Assembly: GCA_963669155.1 (NCBI GenBank)
Contig: OZ022580.1
Coordinates: forward strand, 24,667,512 to 24,731,511
Direction of reading: 5' to 3'
DNA length: 64,000 nucleotides
Source: Arbacia lixula
Taxonomy: Eukaryota; Echinodermata; Echinoidea; Arbacioida; Arbaciidae
The number at the start of each line of letters is the position of its first letter. The first letter of the stretch is position 1. Below are positions 38,501 to 52,600 of this stretch, piece by piece. Made by a program: the position numbers and the translations under genes. The notes under the pieces are model-generated. The model ran no database searches. It had not been told where the DNA came from and saw only the letters and a list, made by a program, of their open reading frames with translations.

Positions 38501-41500
38501 CAGGATTTTTTACTGCACACTTTCCCCCCGTCTACATCACAATGAATATTTAAATACAGTTAGAGCATTACCATGGATGATGTAAACAGCATGTGTGATT
38601 GACAATGATAGAAAAGAATTGCAAAGCACATATCAAATAATCAGTTGCAAAACAATGGAAAATGGAGAATGATCAATTCTGCAAGTTTTCTGGGAATCTT
38701 ATAAAAGATCTTTCATTCATAACACAGTCAGACTAAACCAGGAACACAGAATATGGAAAGTACATGCATAAAGTAGTATTGTCAGATAGAAAACAATGCA
38801 GTGCAAGTACCTGTGTTTCTGTTGTACGACCCACCGTGCTGGACCTGGTTGGTTGCCTCTGCTCCACTGGTTGTTGGACGCTGAGAGGCAGTATTCAGTC
38901 CCATGGCCCTGCCAGCCTCTCTGGTGCTACCAGCCTCCCCGGCTCTGCCAGAGCTACCATACGCGTCCTTGAGGTGCTGTAACCTGGCCTGAGCCTCCAC
39001 ACGCTGCCTGGATAGGGTAGCGATCTTATCGTTCAGATCCACTGAGCCGTCAGCTGCTCCATCTCCCTCCGCCGTCCCATTTAGGGATGCCTCTGGCAGG
39101 GTCACCATGCTGACAAGGTGTCCTCCAGCCTGGGCCGGTCTGGCTCTAGGGTGGTCCTGGCCCTGCCCTCCCTGGCCCGCTCCCTGGCCCGCTGGCTGCA
39201 GGAGACTCCTCACAAGCCTAGTGTCCCTGGTGTCTCCGGGCAGCGACAGGTAGCGCGTTGATGAACTGTCTGCAGACATGATAGAGAGTGCCCGTTCATG
39301 GTCACCTACGTGTGACTGCCCATCGGTGTAATTATTGAACAGGGGATGTTGCGGGGGATGCTGAGACTCCAGACTCAAAGAATGCTGAGGCACTCCTGTA
39401 TGTAAGCTAGTAGGGTGCTGTTGTTGATGCTTCACGGTCTCAGATCCTGCAGCTCGTGGGTAGTTTGGAAATATTTTACCCTTACCCACGGTGTGTTGTT
39501 CATGTTGTGAAGGATAGTTCCTGTGCGCCACAGCTGGCCTGTGATTGTGCGAGGTCTGCTGTAGATATCCTGGGGGTTTAATAAAGTCTCTCCTGTCTTT
39601 CTGTCTCGGTGGGGACAGAAGCATTGCAGGCTGGAGTGGAGCAAGATGCCCATCATGAGACAAACCTTCATCCATCTCATGATCCTCTGAGGATGCCCCA
39701 AAGGCACCTGGCAACTTTTCTTGAGTTCTGCTTCCCAAGCTTCCTCCCCTTGTGTACAGAGCTGACGGCATCATAGACAAACCACCTTGCTTATGCATAG
39801 AACTCACTTCATCCACAGACCAACCAATATTCTGTGAATTGCGCGATCCCAAGATCTCAACTCCTCTCGGAAGATTTGTCTGGACTGGTCTCACCATTCT
39901 GTCCTGATACGCACAATCACTCCTGGGGTGGCGCTGAAGGAGAGCAGCCACCTGGCTGTTGGTGGTCTGAGGCTCATTGTCTGTGCTGTTTCCAGAGAGG
40001 GACCTTATCCTCTCTAAGGTGTGCTGACTAAGATGGGGTTGACTGCTACCAGTACCACCTACCACGTTACCACGGACACCCCTTATTATGGCATCTGTAG
40101 CAGGTGGCTTGGCCGTCACACAAGGATGTACGGATGACATGGGCTTCATCCCGTTCACACCCACTGTTTGGTCAAGTCTCACTACTCTGCCTTGACCAGC
40201 GAGTGTTTTGTTTGCTGAGGCACACTGAAGACCTCCTGGATGACCCATGCTGACCGTGGCTCCAGGCTTGACATCATCTGTACCTTGCTGGGCAGGAATG
40301 CTTGGCGGTAAAGTGTTTGCTGCGGTCTTCTGCAGCTCAGCAGGAGATGCAGCGCCTCTAGTCTTCAGATGTGAATCTTTGACTGGTACATCTGCACATA
40401 AATTAATATAGATTGACATACAAAGATAAAACCATGGTAAATAAAAGTTTCAATAATTTTGAAAATTACACTTAAAATGAGCGATTGACAACAAAACACA
40501 AAAGAATTATTTGATATATATACTGGCAGATTTCCTCAAAGACAAATTGATAATAATTTATGACAATCCTTTCCTCTCTTCCTACATCTCAGCATCCTTT
40601 CTTAGGTCCTTTCTTGTACACTCACAATACATATATTCAATACCTACAACATAGTAGTGCTATGCATTCTAAATAGCAAATACATTATCTTGACTCTCAT
40701 CAACCACTCATTCAACTGAACCAGTGGACAGCAAACTCCTTGATACAAGTGAAGTATTTTGCTTTTACCAACATTTTGCTACATTAGGGTTGCAAAATAA
40801 TCAAATAATAAAGCAAAAAAGATATCAATTGTAAAGTTAATTTGTTACATCTGTCTGTGAAATAGATGTCTTTTAAAATGAAAAGCCACTGTATCGCATA
40901 CGCAATATTCACAACCAAAATTGCAGAGGTTCAATGCTTAAATTTTTAAATATTCTAATGGTAAAAATACCTGGCTTGTTTTCAGCAAGCGGTAGAGGAT
41001 GGTCGCTCTCTCCCAAGTCCTGGTTGACAAGCAAATGCTGAGAAAAGAGCAATATTTAAAATCAGTAATCTGGGCAGTTATCATACATGACCATATGTCA
41101 CCATCTTTTTTTACAGCAATGTGTGCTGTGATTGCATCAAACACTCACTATAGATATCATCTCAATGGTCGCAGGACAGAAGCTTTTAATCAATGGCCTT
41201 ATGGGCATTTCCATTCCTTCACGTGCTTGTTTGTGACATCATCTGACAGGTTGCAGTTTTCATTATACAATGAAACCTGTCTATAGTGGCCACCCAAGGG
41301 AAACAAAAATTGTGGCCTTTATAGACAGGTGGCTGCTATAGACAGATTCTTTAACACATGATCTCTCTCCCGGGGAATTTTTTTAGTGGCCACTATAGAC
41401 AGGTGGCCGCTAAGACAGGTTTTACTGTATACCAAATATAAATTCTAGAATACAAACTAGCTTGCTTATACTGGAAAAAACAATGGGCGAGTGATGCTGA

Positions 41501-44500
41501 CCCCTGGTGGTTCACGGCAGAAGGCTATTCAGCCTACGAACTGTAATGCTCAGGCATTAATGCTTTGCATGCCAGCGAAAGGGCTGTTTTATGGGATTTG
41601 TGTGCATTGCTAGCGCTAATAAAAGTGCGTCAATGGTACATAGAGATAACGAGAGCAATAAGACCGCCACGCAGTCGATAAATATGCCTCCGCCTCTTTG
41701 CTAGCTCTATTTCAGAAAATGTGTATGTTGACCTCTGACCTTTGAGAAATTTCACCAAAAATGTATCATTCTACCCCCTGTAGTGATCCTTCTTTGCACC
41801 ATTGTATTTGAATTTATTTTGAAAAATATCACTTTGGGGGCAATTTTTACCTAATTTTCTTTTAGCAAAGTTCATTGACCTTTGACCATTCAGAAATTTG
41901 ACCCAAACCTTCACCAGTATACCTCCCTGAAATTATACATATTTGCACCATGTTTGGTTAGAATTGCACCATTGGATTTGAATTTGGGTTTATTGCCAAT
42001 AAATCACAGAGATATTCCCCGCAGTTTGAAAATAAAGCTTTGGATTTCAGTTGGATTCTGTACAAAAGCTGCTCGCTTTGTTTTGAGCATTATTCGTGGC
42101 GGAGGCATAAAAATCTAGAGTGCCACGTAAAAAAAGAGGACATGGACGTAGAACCAGCACTACATGATGGTAAAGGTCCAAAGCATGATGGGAGACGAGA
42201 GTAGAGAGCTGACTGACCTCTACAACCTGTAGTCTTAATTCCAGCTGTTGGATCTGTTTCCTTGCCTCGGTCTGGATCTGCATGTTCAGTTCTTGGGACT
42301 GGAGTGAATCCTAGAGTAAAACATCACCACAGTATACATGTATATTGCATTGTGAAATGTGTTCTCACTACAATAAATTTTGGAACATGAAGTATGTTTT
42401 TACCATATTAAAGCTTGTATTATAAAGTATATTCAAGTTCCACAGTTTCCGCGGTGTGCTGTTGTAGTTCCAATGAGAAGTAATAAACACATGTTGAATC
42501 ACCAATGCAAATCATTCAAATATACCATATATCTAGGGAGAACTCGCCGTCCAAAGATTTACTACTGCTCATGATAATTTGGTCATCCACAGATTGACTG
42601 AGAAATAAACAGATTCCCTATGTTGAGTCGAGGAATTGTGACATAGTGAAAGGAATATCACTATTAAGTAAAATTGTTTTTTGTGAACTCCGTATCTTAC
42701 ATTGCTTCAAATAAGACACATTCACATAGTGTGGGGCAGAACAGTTCATGAGTTCAAAAGTTTTGAGATGAAAACAAAGTCCACAGATACCATTTAAATC
42801 GGATTGGTTGGTTTGATTTGTGATTAATAATGAAGGCTTGACTTACCACAGTCATTGCATCTATAAGCTGCCTCTGCTGGGATACTTCCTCCTCAAGTCT
42901 CCTGCGTTCTGCAGCCTGCTCCCGGAGCCTGGCCTCATTCTACAACCAGAGCAACATAGATAATACATCTTACACGCATAGAACATTTGTATCTGGGTGG
43001 GGGTGAAACAGGTACCCAATTGCATCAAGCTGATTGAGGGTATGAGGGCACAGCTACCAACATTGAAATTCAACAATCAGGCAGATTTTGGGACATTTCA
43101 TCAGATATGAGGGAGATGTCTATGAAATGAATACAACCTAATGACAATAATCTATATATATATAAACAAAAATTTTTTTAAAAAAATTGCATCAAGTCAT
43201 TGAGGGTATGAGCGCAGAGCTACCAACCATTGAAATTCAACAATCAGGAAAATTTTGGGAAATTTCATCAGATATCAGGGAGATGTCTATGAAATGCATA
43301 CATCCTAATGAAAATAATCTATTAAAGAAAAAAAAAAAAAATTAGGGAGATTGGGTGATGTGGTGAAATCCAATGCAGTATTATTGGTCTATTTCAGGGA
43401 GTCTCCTGCGAAATTAGGGAAACTAAGCAGATCTGTGAGCATAGGATGCTTTTACAAGTCACAACATTCTGTAAAAGAACACAGCCAGAATGTATAGACA
43501 TTCATTAGGGCAGTGGTTGTGTGCTGGATGGGTTTTAATAATTTACTTGTCTTTTTGCTCACACATGGTTAAATTATACATAAATGTATGATACAATACG
43601 CATATTCAAATGTACAATGAAAAGCTTTTGTGCTTTCATTACTGATCATACCAACAATCTTTAATTGGAGACAAAATTAAGCCTAAAAGTACAAACATCT
43701 AAGATGCAAAATGGTGACAGTTTAAGGGAATTTTAAAAACAAAATTAGGGGAGCAATATCCTAATAAATGGCAACATTACAAACTTTGTCAGTGTAATCC
43801 CAAACACCCTAAAAACTGCTTTGTTCTAGACACGATTGCCATATATTTTTCATAAATACTCACAGACTGACTATACTGGCATTGCTATATGAAGCTTTCT
43901 TCTTTATGGGAAAAAAATATTTCAAGTTGGATGTAAGTCATGTCTGGGAGGATAAAGCTTTTTTTTGTCTCTGAATCCAAATTTTGGAATGTGTCGCCCC
44001 TTGGTGTTTCCACTGTTGGCTCAATAGACACATTCAAAACCAACCTCGAGATGTATATGTCTTCTTAAGTCTTTCAAAAGTAACAAATGCAGAGCTACCA
44101 ACATTAAAATTCAATAATCAGGAAGATTTTGGGAAATTTCATCAGAAATCAGGGAGATGTCTATCAAATACATACAAACTACTGACAATAATCTATCGAT
44201 AATCAGGGAGATTGGGTGATGTGATGGAACCCAATGCAGTATTATTGGTCTACTTTCAGGGAGTCTCCTGCGAAATCAGGGGGACTTGGCAGCTCTGCAT
44301 ATGTCCAATCCTTCTGAACCTCAGAAAAGTGCAATGGGGCATGTCTAATGCTCAGCTATCATGATCAATGATTATTGAGTTGTTCCCCGTGAAGTACATG
44401 CCGCTAGCTGTGCAGGAACACACACCTGGGTGAGATGAGTGAGAATCCTGGTAAGGGTCTGCACCAGGAAGGCTGTGTAGCCAGACAGCTGGGGGAAGCC

Positions 44501-47500
44501 CCTACTGCTGCTGCTGCTGGTGAGGCTAGGGCTCAGGTGACCAGCGCTGCTCTCTCCTCCAACACCAACCCTCGACTCATCAAAGGCACTGCACGCTGTC
44601 ATCAGCTCATTCAACAACTGCATAGCGAGACAAGGCAGGGTTACATGTGATGCCATGCGAAGGTGCAGCATAGCTTACACCAACTCAGGGCTTGATCTTG
44701 GCCCTCTATAGCAAGAAGTGAATAACTTCATGGGTTACATAAATGAGCCCTCTATAGTAAGAAGTGAATAACTTAATGGGTTACATAAATGAGGGATCTA
44801 TAGTAAGAAGTGAGTAACTTCATGGGTTACATAAATGAGCCCTCTATAGCAAGAAGTGAGTAACTTCATGGGTTACATAAATGAGCAATCTATAGCAAGA
44901 AGTGAGTAACTTCATGGGTTACATAAATGAGCATTATACAGAAAGAACTGAATATCTTCATGGGTTACATAAATGAGTGATCTATATAGCAAGAAGTGAA
45001 TATCTTCATGGGTTACATAAATGAGCCCTCTATAGCAAGAAGTGAATAAATTCATGGGTTACATAAATGAGCATTATACAGCAAGAAGTGAATAAATTCA
45101 TGGGTTACATAAATGAGACTTCCATAGCAAGAAGTGAATAAATTCATGGGTTACATAAATGAGACTTCCATAGCAAGAAGTGAATAAATTCATGGGTTAC
45201 ATAAATGAGACTTCCATAGCAAGAAGTGAATAAATTCATGGGTTACATAAATGAGCGATCTATAGCAAGAAGTGAGAAACTTGCAACACACATAATATTA
45301 CGGTCAACAGCAGTAAAGACGGGAGTGCAGACGCAACGTTTAAGTTGTTTAGGCTTTCCCTTGCTTTTTTAGGTATCATTCTGTTAAATGCATTATCATG
45401 GGGGTAAATGTATTTTCTTTCATTTTTTAATCTTTTCTTTTCCATTTCCAAGTTTCCAAATAAAGTTGCCACATTCCAGGTGCAAGTCCTGATCAGTCTC
45501 CTAGCCCTGGTATTGAATGACTCAAGATGTGCCCAATGTCACTGCATGGGCTCAAAGATGGGCTCTATACATGTATAGCTGAAATAAATGCCACCCACCA
45601 TTGTGAGGTCCTCAGGGGTGGTTTTCTGTGTGATGTTGAGCTGTGGACTCTGATGACCCTTGCCCTTTGATCTTGACCTAGCTTTCTTCTTGACCTTGGC
45701 TGTGTCATTGATGGCTTGCTGTCGAGACAAAGCAGTATTCTGTCGGTCGGGTGTCTTGGACGGATCTGCAGTGTAGAAATAAAATGCATTGACAAGATCT
45801 TCTGCCTCCTCTCACTTACGTACTCGAGGTTGAAATGTTATTGTATGTGCCCACATTGTATCTTCACAGTCAATCTTGTTTTCTTTGGGACACCTTGATC
45901 GTATGCCGTACTGACCGCCATATTAGCCACACCCGCGTATAAAACGCACCCCGACTATGAGCACGCAATTTGCAAAAAAAAAATTGGATCTTTCAAAGCA
46001 ACACTTATACACACGTATGGGACTATGAATTGTGTGACAACATTCAACAACAAAATAGATGGCTTTGATAGCCCAACACAATTGATGTACCGGTAATACG
46101 ATCTCAATCACATCACCAGGCTTACTGGTACTAAGAAAAAGCACCAGGACTAGGACCTTTGATCTCTATCAGAACTGACCCCTATTTTACAGAGTTAATT
46201 GGTTTCATGCAATGCACACATGTACCAAGTTTGAAGTAAGTCTGGTGAACGGTTCTCAAGATATTGCGTAAACGGATTCGAGACGGATGGACAACCCAAA
46301 AACATAATGCCTTCGGCCATTTCGTGGCGGAGGCATTTTTAGCCAATTTTGGCAAAGTTCATTAACCTTTCACTTCTGACTTTTCAGAGATTTTACTATA
46401 AATGTCATCAGTCTATCCCTAAGTAGTGATACATCTTTGTAACATGTTTGGTTGAAATTACATCCTTGAATTTGGATGAGTTGTGAAAAAAAGGTCAATT
46501 TTCTACAAGTTTTTCCCCAAAATTCATTAACCTTTGACCGCCATGAGAATTGACCCCTATATAACACATTTCATTGGTTTCGAAATGCACACATGTAGCA
46601 AAGTTTGAAGCAAATCTGGTGAACAGTTCTCCAGGTATTGTGTTAACGGATTCGGGACGGACAGACAACCTGAAAACATAATGCCTCTGGCCACTGTGTT
46701 GAGGAGGCATAAAAATGTAAACTCAAATTCCACAGAATGGCACAAAATAATTGCAATTAAGTCTTTGTGTGCCAGGTGAGCATTTTGTCACCATGCATAC
46801 CCAAAGATCCACCAAAGCATCAGTCTGGCTGGCAGACTGGAAGGGTAAATAATGCTTACTCACATACCTAGGAGCAGAAGGGGCAGGTACACAACAGCTC
46901 AAAGGAATTGGCATAGGGAAAGGGAAAGGGAAGAAAGGGAAGGAGCCGCAGTTTTGAACTGCAGTATATTTTGTCCAGTTCAGCATGAAACAATGCTTTA
47001 GCCTAAAAAGCATTATGTTTCATGCTGAACTGGACAAAATATACTGCGGTTTAAAACTGCGGCTCCTTCCCTTTCCCTTTCCCATTCCCTATGCCAATTC
47101 CTTTGAGCCGTAGTGTATCTCCATCTACTCCTGCCTTTTCTCCCATCCTCAGTATTGAGGTAAGATGTTTACCTTGATTCTCCTTATCACCGCATCGCCC
47201 CTGAGGATCAGAATTGCCTTCATTTACATGCTGTATTAAAACAAACACAGATTTCATGCATTAGATTCCTTCCCTTCTTGATTGGTTCACCTTATTTTGG
47301 ATGTTCTGAGGCAATTATATCAACCTACCGTCTGGCAATATGGTAAACCTGGATACTCTTGGGTCGTCAGACAGGCCTCAAAAACATTTGTATTGTCAAT
47401 AACATGTTTTCTCAGGACATTCATAAAGAAGCTTTTCAAGTTAAAGGGCATATACTGTAATGGGAAGGCAAAAAAAGCCTTCAAATTCTAATTGTTAGCA

Positions 47501-47901
47501 ATCTTCTTGCCAATGGTCTTAAATTCATGTATTGTCTATTTTAGAAGCTTGCTGAAAGTTATTTGCCCTCAAACGATCTACATTTGGAGTAATGAGTGAT
47601 TAAATCACAAATCCTCAAAATGTTCGGCCCGAACACTTTGGGGATTTAATCATTAATCATTAATTACTCCATATGTGGATCATTTGAGGGCAAATAACTT
47701 TCAGCCAGCTTCTAAAATGGACAATACATGAATTTAAGACCATTGGCAAGAAGATTGCTAACAATTACATTTTGAAGACTTTTTTGCCTTCCCAGTACAG
47801 TATATGCCCTTTAAATATTTGGACTATGATGGAAAGTGAGCAATATCAAATGTGACAATTATTACATACTTCCCAAATATAAACAGAAACTTATTCAAAT
47901 A

Positions 47902-47970
<69 letters not shown>

Positions 47971-47971
47971 G

Positions 47972-48006
<35 letters not shown>

Positions 48007-49628
48007 TAAAAATCTATTAGGTTCCCTATGGTCACTCAGAAACACAAAATATATACTGTATTAAAACAACAGAGCAGAGAACATATGAAATGTACACTGC
48101 CATATTATGTAGGCATAGGCAAAACCAGACAAACATAAATCTCAGCCCTACGCGGGCTGAAGAGTGAGTCAGGGTGAAATTATGCCCCTCTCCTCACCAC
48201 AAAGCACCCCACACCTTCCCCCTACCTAGTCCCTCATGACAAGGGGCCCTAAGAGGGGGAGGGGCAGGGTGGACTGGAGCGACAGAGTTACTCTCTGATG
48301 ACATAAAATCACAGATCAACCATGGCTTTGGTGATGTGAGGAACGGTCATCAGGTTTCTTCTCCTTCAATCATGGTGTCAGGACCAGGGAGGTTATAATC
48401 AAGGAAAAGAAGCTCAAGCACAATATATTCAAACATCCGTCGTGCTGAATCAGCAACAGCGCCAGCTACGACAGCTACTACAGCTACGGCAGTCTGACGA
48501 AGCTTGCAGCCTAGCAAGCGAAAGCTTTTAAACAACAGGTAAATTTTCGTGATTGTGGAAAAAAGAACGTTTTCCCATGACTACACATCAGTCAGATGAA
48601 CCTCTTCAGTGATCTGTATGGACACTTTAGCGTGCTAATGAATTTCAAAAACATTCCACAACCACTTAAATGGTTTGATGTCCCATGCTCAGCACCAACA
48701 TTTAGCTGATATCCCTGTTTTAACTAACCTCCTCATACAATAAATATGTTACATTCTAAAACAATATACAAACAATTAATAGTGCATATAATTGATTGAC
48801 AACAATCTATGTGGAAAATATTGCATTATATGACACCTAGATAGATCCCTGTCATTTGATTAGTGGTTTGATATTGATCATTCAGTCCATTTACAATGAC
48901 GTCATCAACCGTGCAATTTTGGATCCATACGATATTGTCCATTGTACGCTTGCCGAAAAAACCACCAGTACTCGAGTGTAATGTGTATATGCTAGCCGCG
49001 ACCGCTCAGCAGCTGTAATTGTGCATATATATCGAGCTAATTTGGTGTCATTTAAAACAAATAATGAATGTTCTTTCATTCATGCAATGGACAGAATATT
49101 TCATTCGGTGAGTTGAATGGATCTTTTCATCTTTCACCTCATGAAATATTCTGTCCGTTGCACTCATAAACATGCATCATTTGTATACAAGTACATGTAT
49201 ACCCTCTTGTCAAAATTGTATCACAATTTGGCTGCACCATGATAGGTTTGGATAACACTGAAAAAAGTTTGCCTAGGATGTCAGCATACATAACAGTGGA
49301 TTTATGACCTATTCACACTGAAATTTGGATAATCCCAAAACATTTTCATTCAACTGTAATCAACTTCCATTATCCTCCCTCAGGCCATCAGAATCTGATT
49401 GATGGAAGTAAGATGTGACAAGAAAAGTTGAATAATGAGAGGTTTGTGTGCATGCGTACCTGGTCAGGCATTTCATCAATGACCTTCCTCCGGTTGCCAA
49501 TATTAAGCCTGGTGTCAAGCACACATTGAACCCTTTCATCAGCACTCTCACCAGAGTCGTCTGAATCAGACTCTGTGGAGAGATAGGAAAAGAGAGAGAG
49601 GAGGGGGGAGAGAGATGGAGAGTGTGTG

Positions 49629-49678
<50 letters not shown>

Positions 49679-52600
49679 AAGAAAAAAAATATGAGAGAAA
49701 GAGAGAGAGATTGAGAGAAAGAGAGAGATTGGGAGAAAGAGAGATTGACAGAGAGATTGACAGAGAGAGAGAGAGAGAGGGAGGAAGGGGTGGGTTTTAG
49801 GGAGAAAGGAATGAGGGGCAAAGAGAGGGGGTGGAGGGAGGAGAGAAGGAGAGGGGGAGACAGAAAGAGGTGGGGGAGGGAAGAGAGGCAGACACATATA
49901 AACTAGGTGCTTAAAAAATCCTTTTGACACTTTTGAAAAATAATAAAAAATAAGTTTCAATTCAAATCAAGCTGAAATTGACACATCATAAAGTCAAGGT
50001 ATGTCAATGGTTTAGAGACAGGTTTTGTGTCATTCCATTGAATCCATTCCATTCTTGTAATGACCCTTGAAATATTCAATAAAATTTTTACTTTTGGACA
50101 AATTTGAACCTCAAAATTTGTGTGTATGAGATAATTAATTCAGAAAACAACAATGGCCATTGTGTATCACACCTGTAAATCCACTCGCCACTGCCATCAG
50201 TGTCATGAATAACGCATGGTGCTTCTGGCAGCAAAGAAGTTGTTGGTTGGCATGTGTGATGCACAATGACCATTGTTGTGTTCTGAATTAATTATGTAGT
50301 AAAAAATCTAAACAATTTGACATCCATTGACTTTATGATGCACCAGTTTCATCTTGATGTGAGTTGAAACTGATTTTTAATTATTTTTCAAAAGTGTCAA
50401 AAGTTTTTTTTTAACACTGAGTACATGTACATCCCGTTGATTTCATTACTAATGCATGTCACCTCAAATCAAATACATTGACAGGTCATTCAAAAACCCT
50501 CAAGTTTTTATTTCCTTTGATTAATCAGAAAAGGGGGATGATAGTAAATAATACAGATCCCTCTCGAGAGATATTCTTCAAAACTTAATACAAAATTAGA
50601 TTATGAAATTGTGATTGCATTGTTCTTCATAGCATTGTAGACCTAAATTTCTAAGAGCTGGTTTCTGCTGTCATTGCTGGTTATATTGTTTCTTTCACTC
50701 TGGTACACTTTGTTGTACTGGCCTCCTGCCTTGAACTTACCTTCCTCCTCTTCCTCCTGATAGTCATTGAGGGCGCTGGGGTCCATGACCGACTCACTCA
50801 GTGTATCCAAGTAGCTGGTGTGGGTGGGCCCCTCAGCTATGGGGCCACCTGCCCTGTGCAGCAATGACAATCAGAGTCAATCAATTGGAACTTGTAAACT
50901 CTTAATTCTAATGAAATTCCTCACAACTGATTCAATCTTTTGAACCCTTTGTGAGCTATCGATGCATTTTTGTTGCTAAAATGTATGTGTATTTTATCTG
51001 CTGAACCACATTTATTCTATCAGTTTAAGAAGAAATTGTTTTTGATGGCTTAATATCTATCATTAACATTTATCACTGAAACAGCTGATTTAAATCTGAT
51101 ATTGCATTGCATATTCATCAGACAACGAAACATTAACTACAGCTTACATACTATTTTTTTTTTCACTAGTGTAGCAATCTACTGGATATTTGTTTGTGTT
51201 TAAACACTGAAGACAGATTCATGGTATGATATTTTGCTTCATTCTTCTTTTTGCAGATGTAAACAACCATACCCTTTCATGTTCACGGCCCTTTACAGTG
51301 CCAACCATTGCCCAAGGGCTACTTTAAGGACACAAAACAAATAATACACAAATCTCACTCAAAGTCACACAGAAAGAAATAATACACAGATGACAAACCT
51401 TTAGGTTTATCACATTTCTCATTAAAAGAAAACATGACAAAATGCTATTCAAAGGTCAAAAAAAAAAGATAAAAGATAAATGCATAACACACATAACCAG
51501 CTTGCCAATTAACAAGCATGTAGGTTACATAGTGGTAAACAGATTGTACATGCATAAAATCAAAATGGCCGTCTACCTGTTTATTGTGGACACCTGTCTA
51601 TAATGGCTACTTTTGTGATTTCCCTTGAGTGGCCACTATAGACAGGTTTGACTGAATAATGACCATGGAGCATGACAAACCGCTAGCATACACCACCACA
51701 TCATTGTAGGCATAGGCAAAAACAGACACACATAAATCTCAGCCCTACGCGGGCTGAAGAGTGAGTCAGGGTGAAATTATGCCTCTCCTCACCACAAAGC
51801 ACCCCACACCTTCCCCCTACCTAGTCCCTCATGACGAGGGGCCCTAGGAGGGGGAGGGGCAGGGTGGACTAGAGTGACAGAGTTACTCTTTGATGACTTA
51901 AAATCACAGATCAACCATGGCTTTGGTGATGTGAGGAACGGTCATCAAGTGATTTGTTTATAATGTGTTCTAAGGGATGTTTGTTTCAACACATACACCA
52001 ACTACATTGACTCAAGACTGCTTCTGGTAACATAAACCCTCTCTCTGCATTATTTAAACCATGCTCCAGATTTAGTTACTTCCAGATGTATTAAGTCTAT
52101 GCATCCATGCACTCAACTGCCAGGCGCCTGGCTAATAGATATATGGACCAGCTACAATGTTGGCCAAATCTAACAATTTTAACCATCATACTCGCATGCA
52201 ACTGCAATATCCCATTTGAAAATAGTTTGAGTAACATTTGTTGAGCTTTTCACATACCTCTTATCGCCATGTCCTGCAGGAGCTCGAGTGATATGCGGCA
52301 CAGCTTTCAGTCTCTTGGGGTCATCGTAGAAGAGGTCTTTGACCACGGCCATGACCCTGTCAGAGTGGGCGAGGGCAGCATTCAACTGCTGCTCATCATA
52401 AAGGATCTCTCTCAGCAAACCAGCCTGGTTCCCCTCACTCAGCGATCGCTGCTTCTTGGCTGGGAGAGAAGGTGCAAGGCACATGGTGAAATGAAATATG
52501 GGATTATGTCAATACCTAGGACATGATTAAATAGGTTGCAGAGTCCTTGCATTGTGGTCAGCCACAAAAAGTAAACAACTTCAAATTACAAATGAAATAT

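Noticed and set aside
44702-45282. Possible CRISPR-like array
   Set aside because: Units are head-to-tail 46-base repeats with no unique spacers, in an animal intron.
48350-48535. Open frame with Ala/Val-rich stretch considered as an extra SPICE1 exon
   Set aside because: No in-phase acceptor and donor pair; exons 6 and 7 already join in frame without it.
49388-49960. 190-residue open frame, minus strand
   Set aside because: Only 49572-49460 is real coding sequence (SPICE1 exon 6); the rest is GA/CT repeat and intron.
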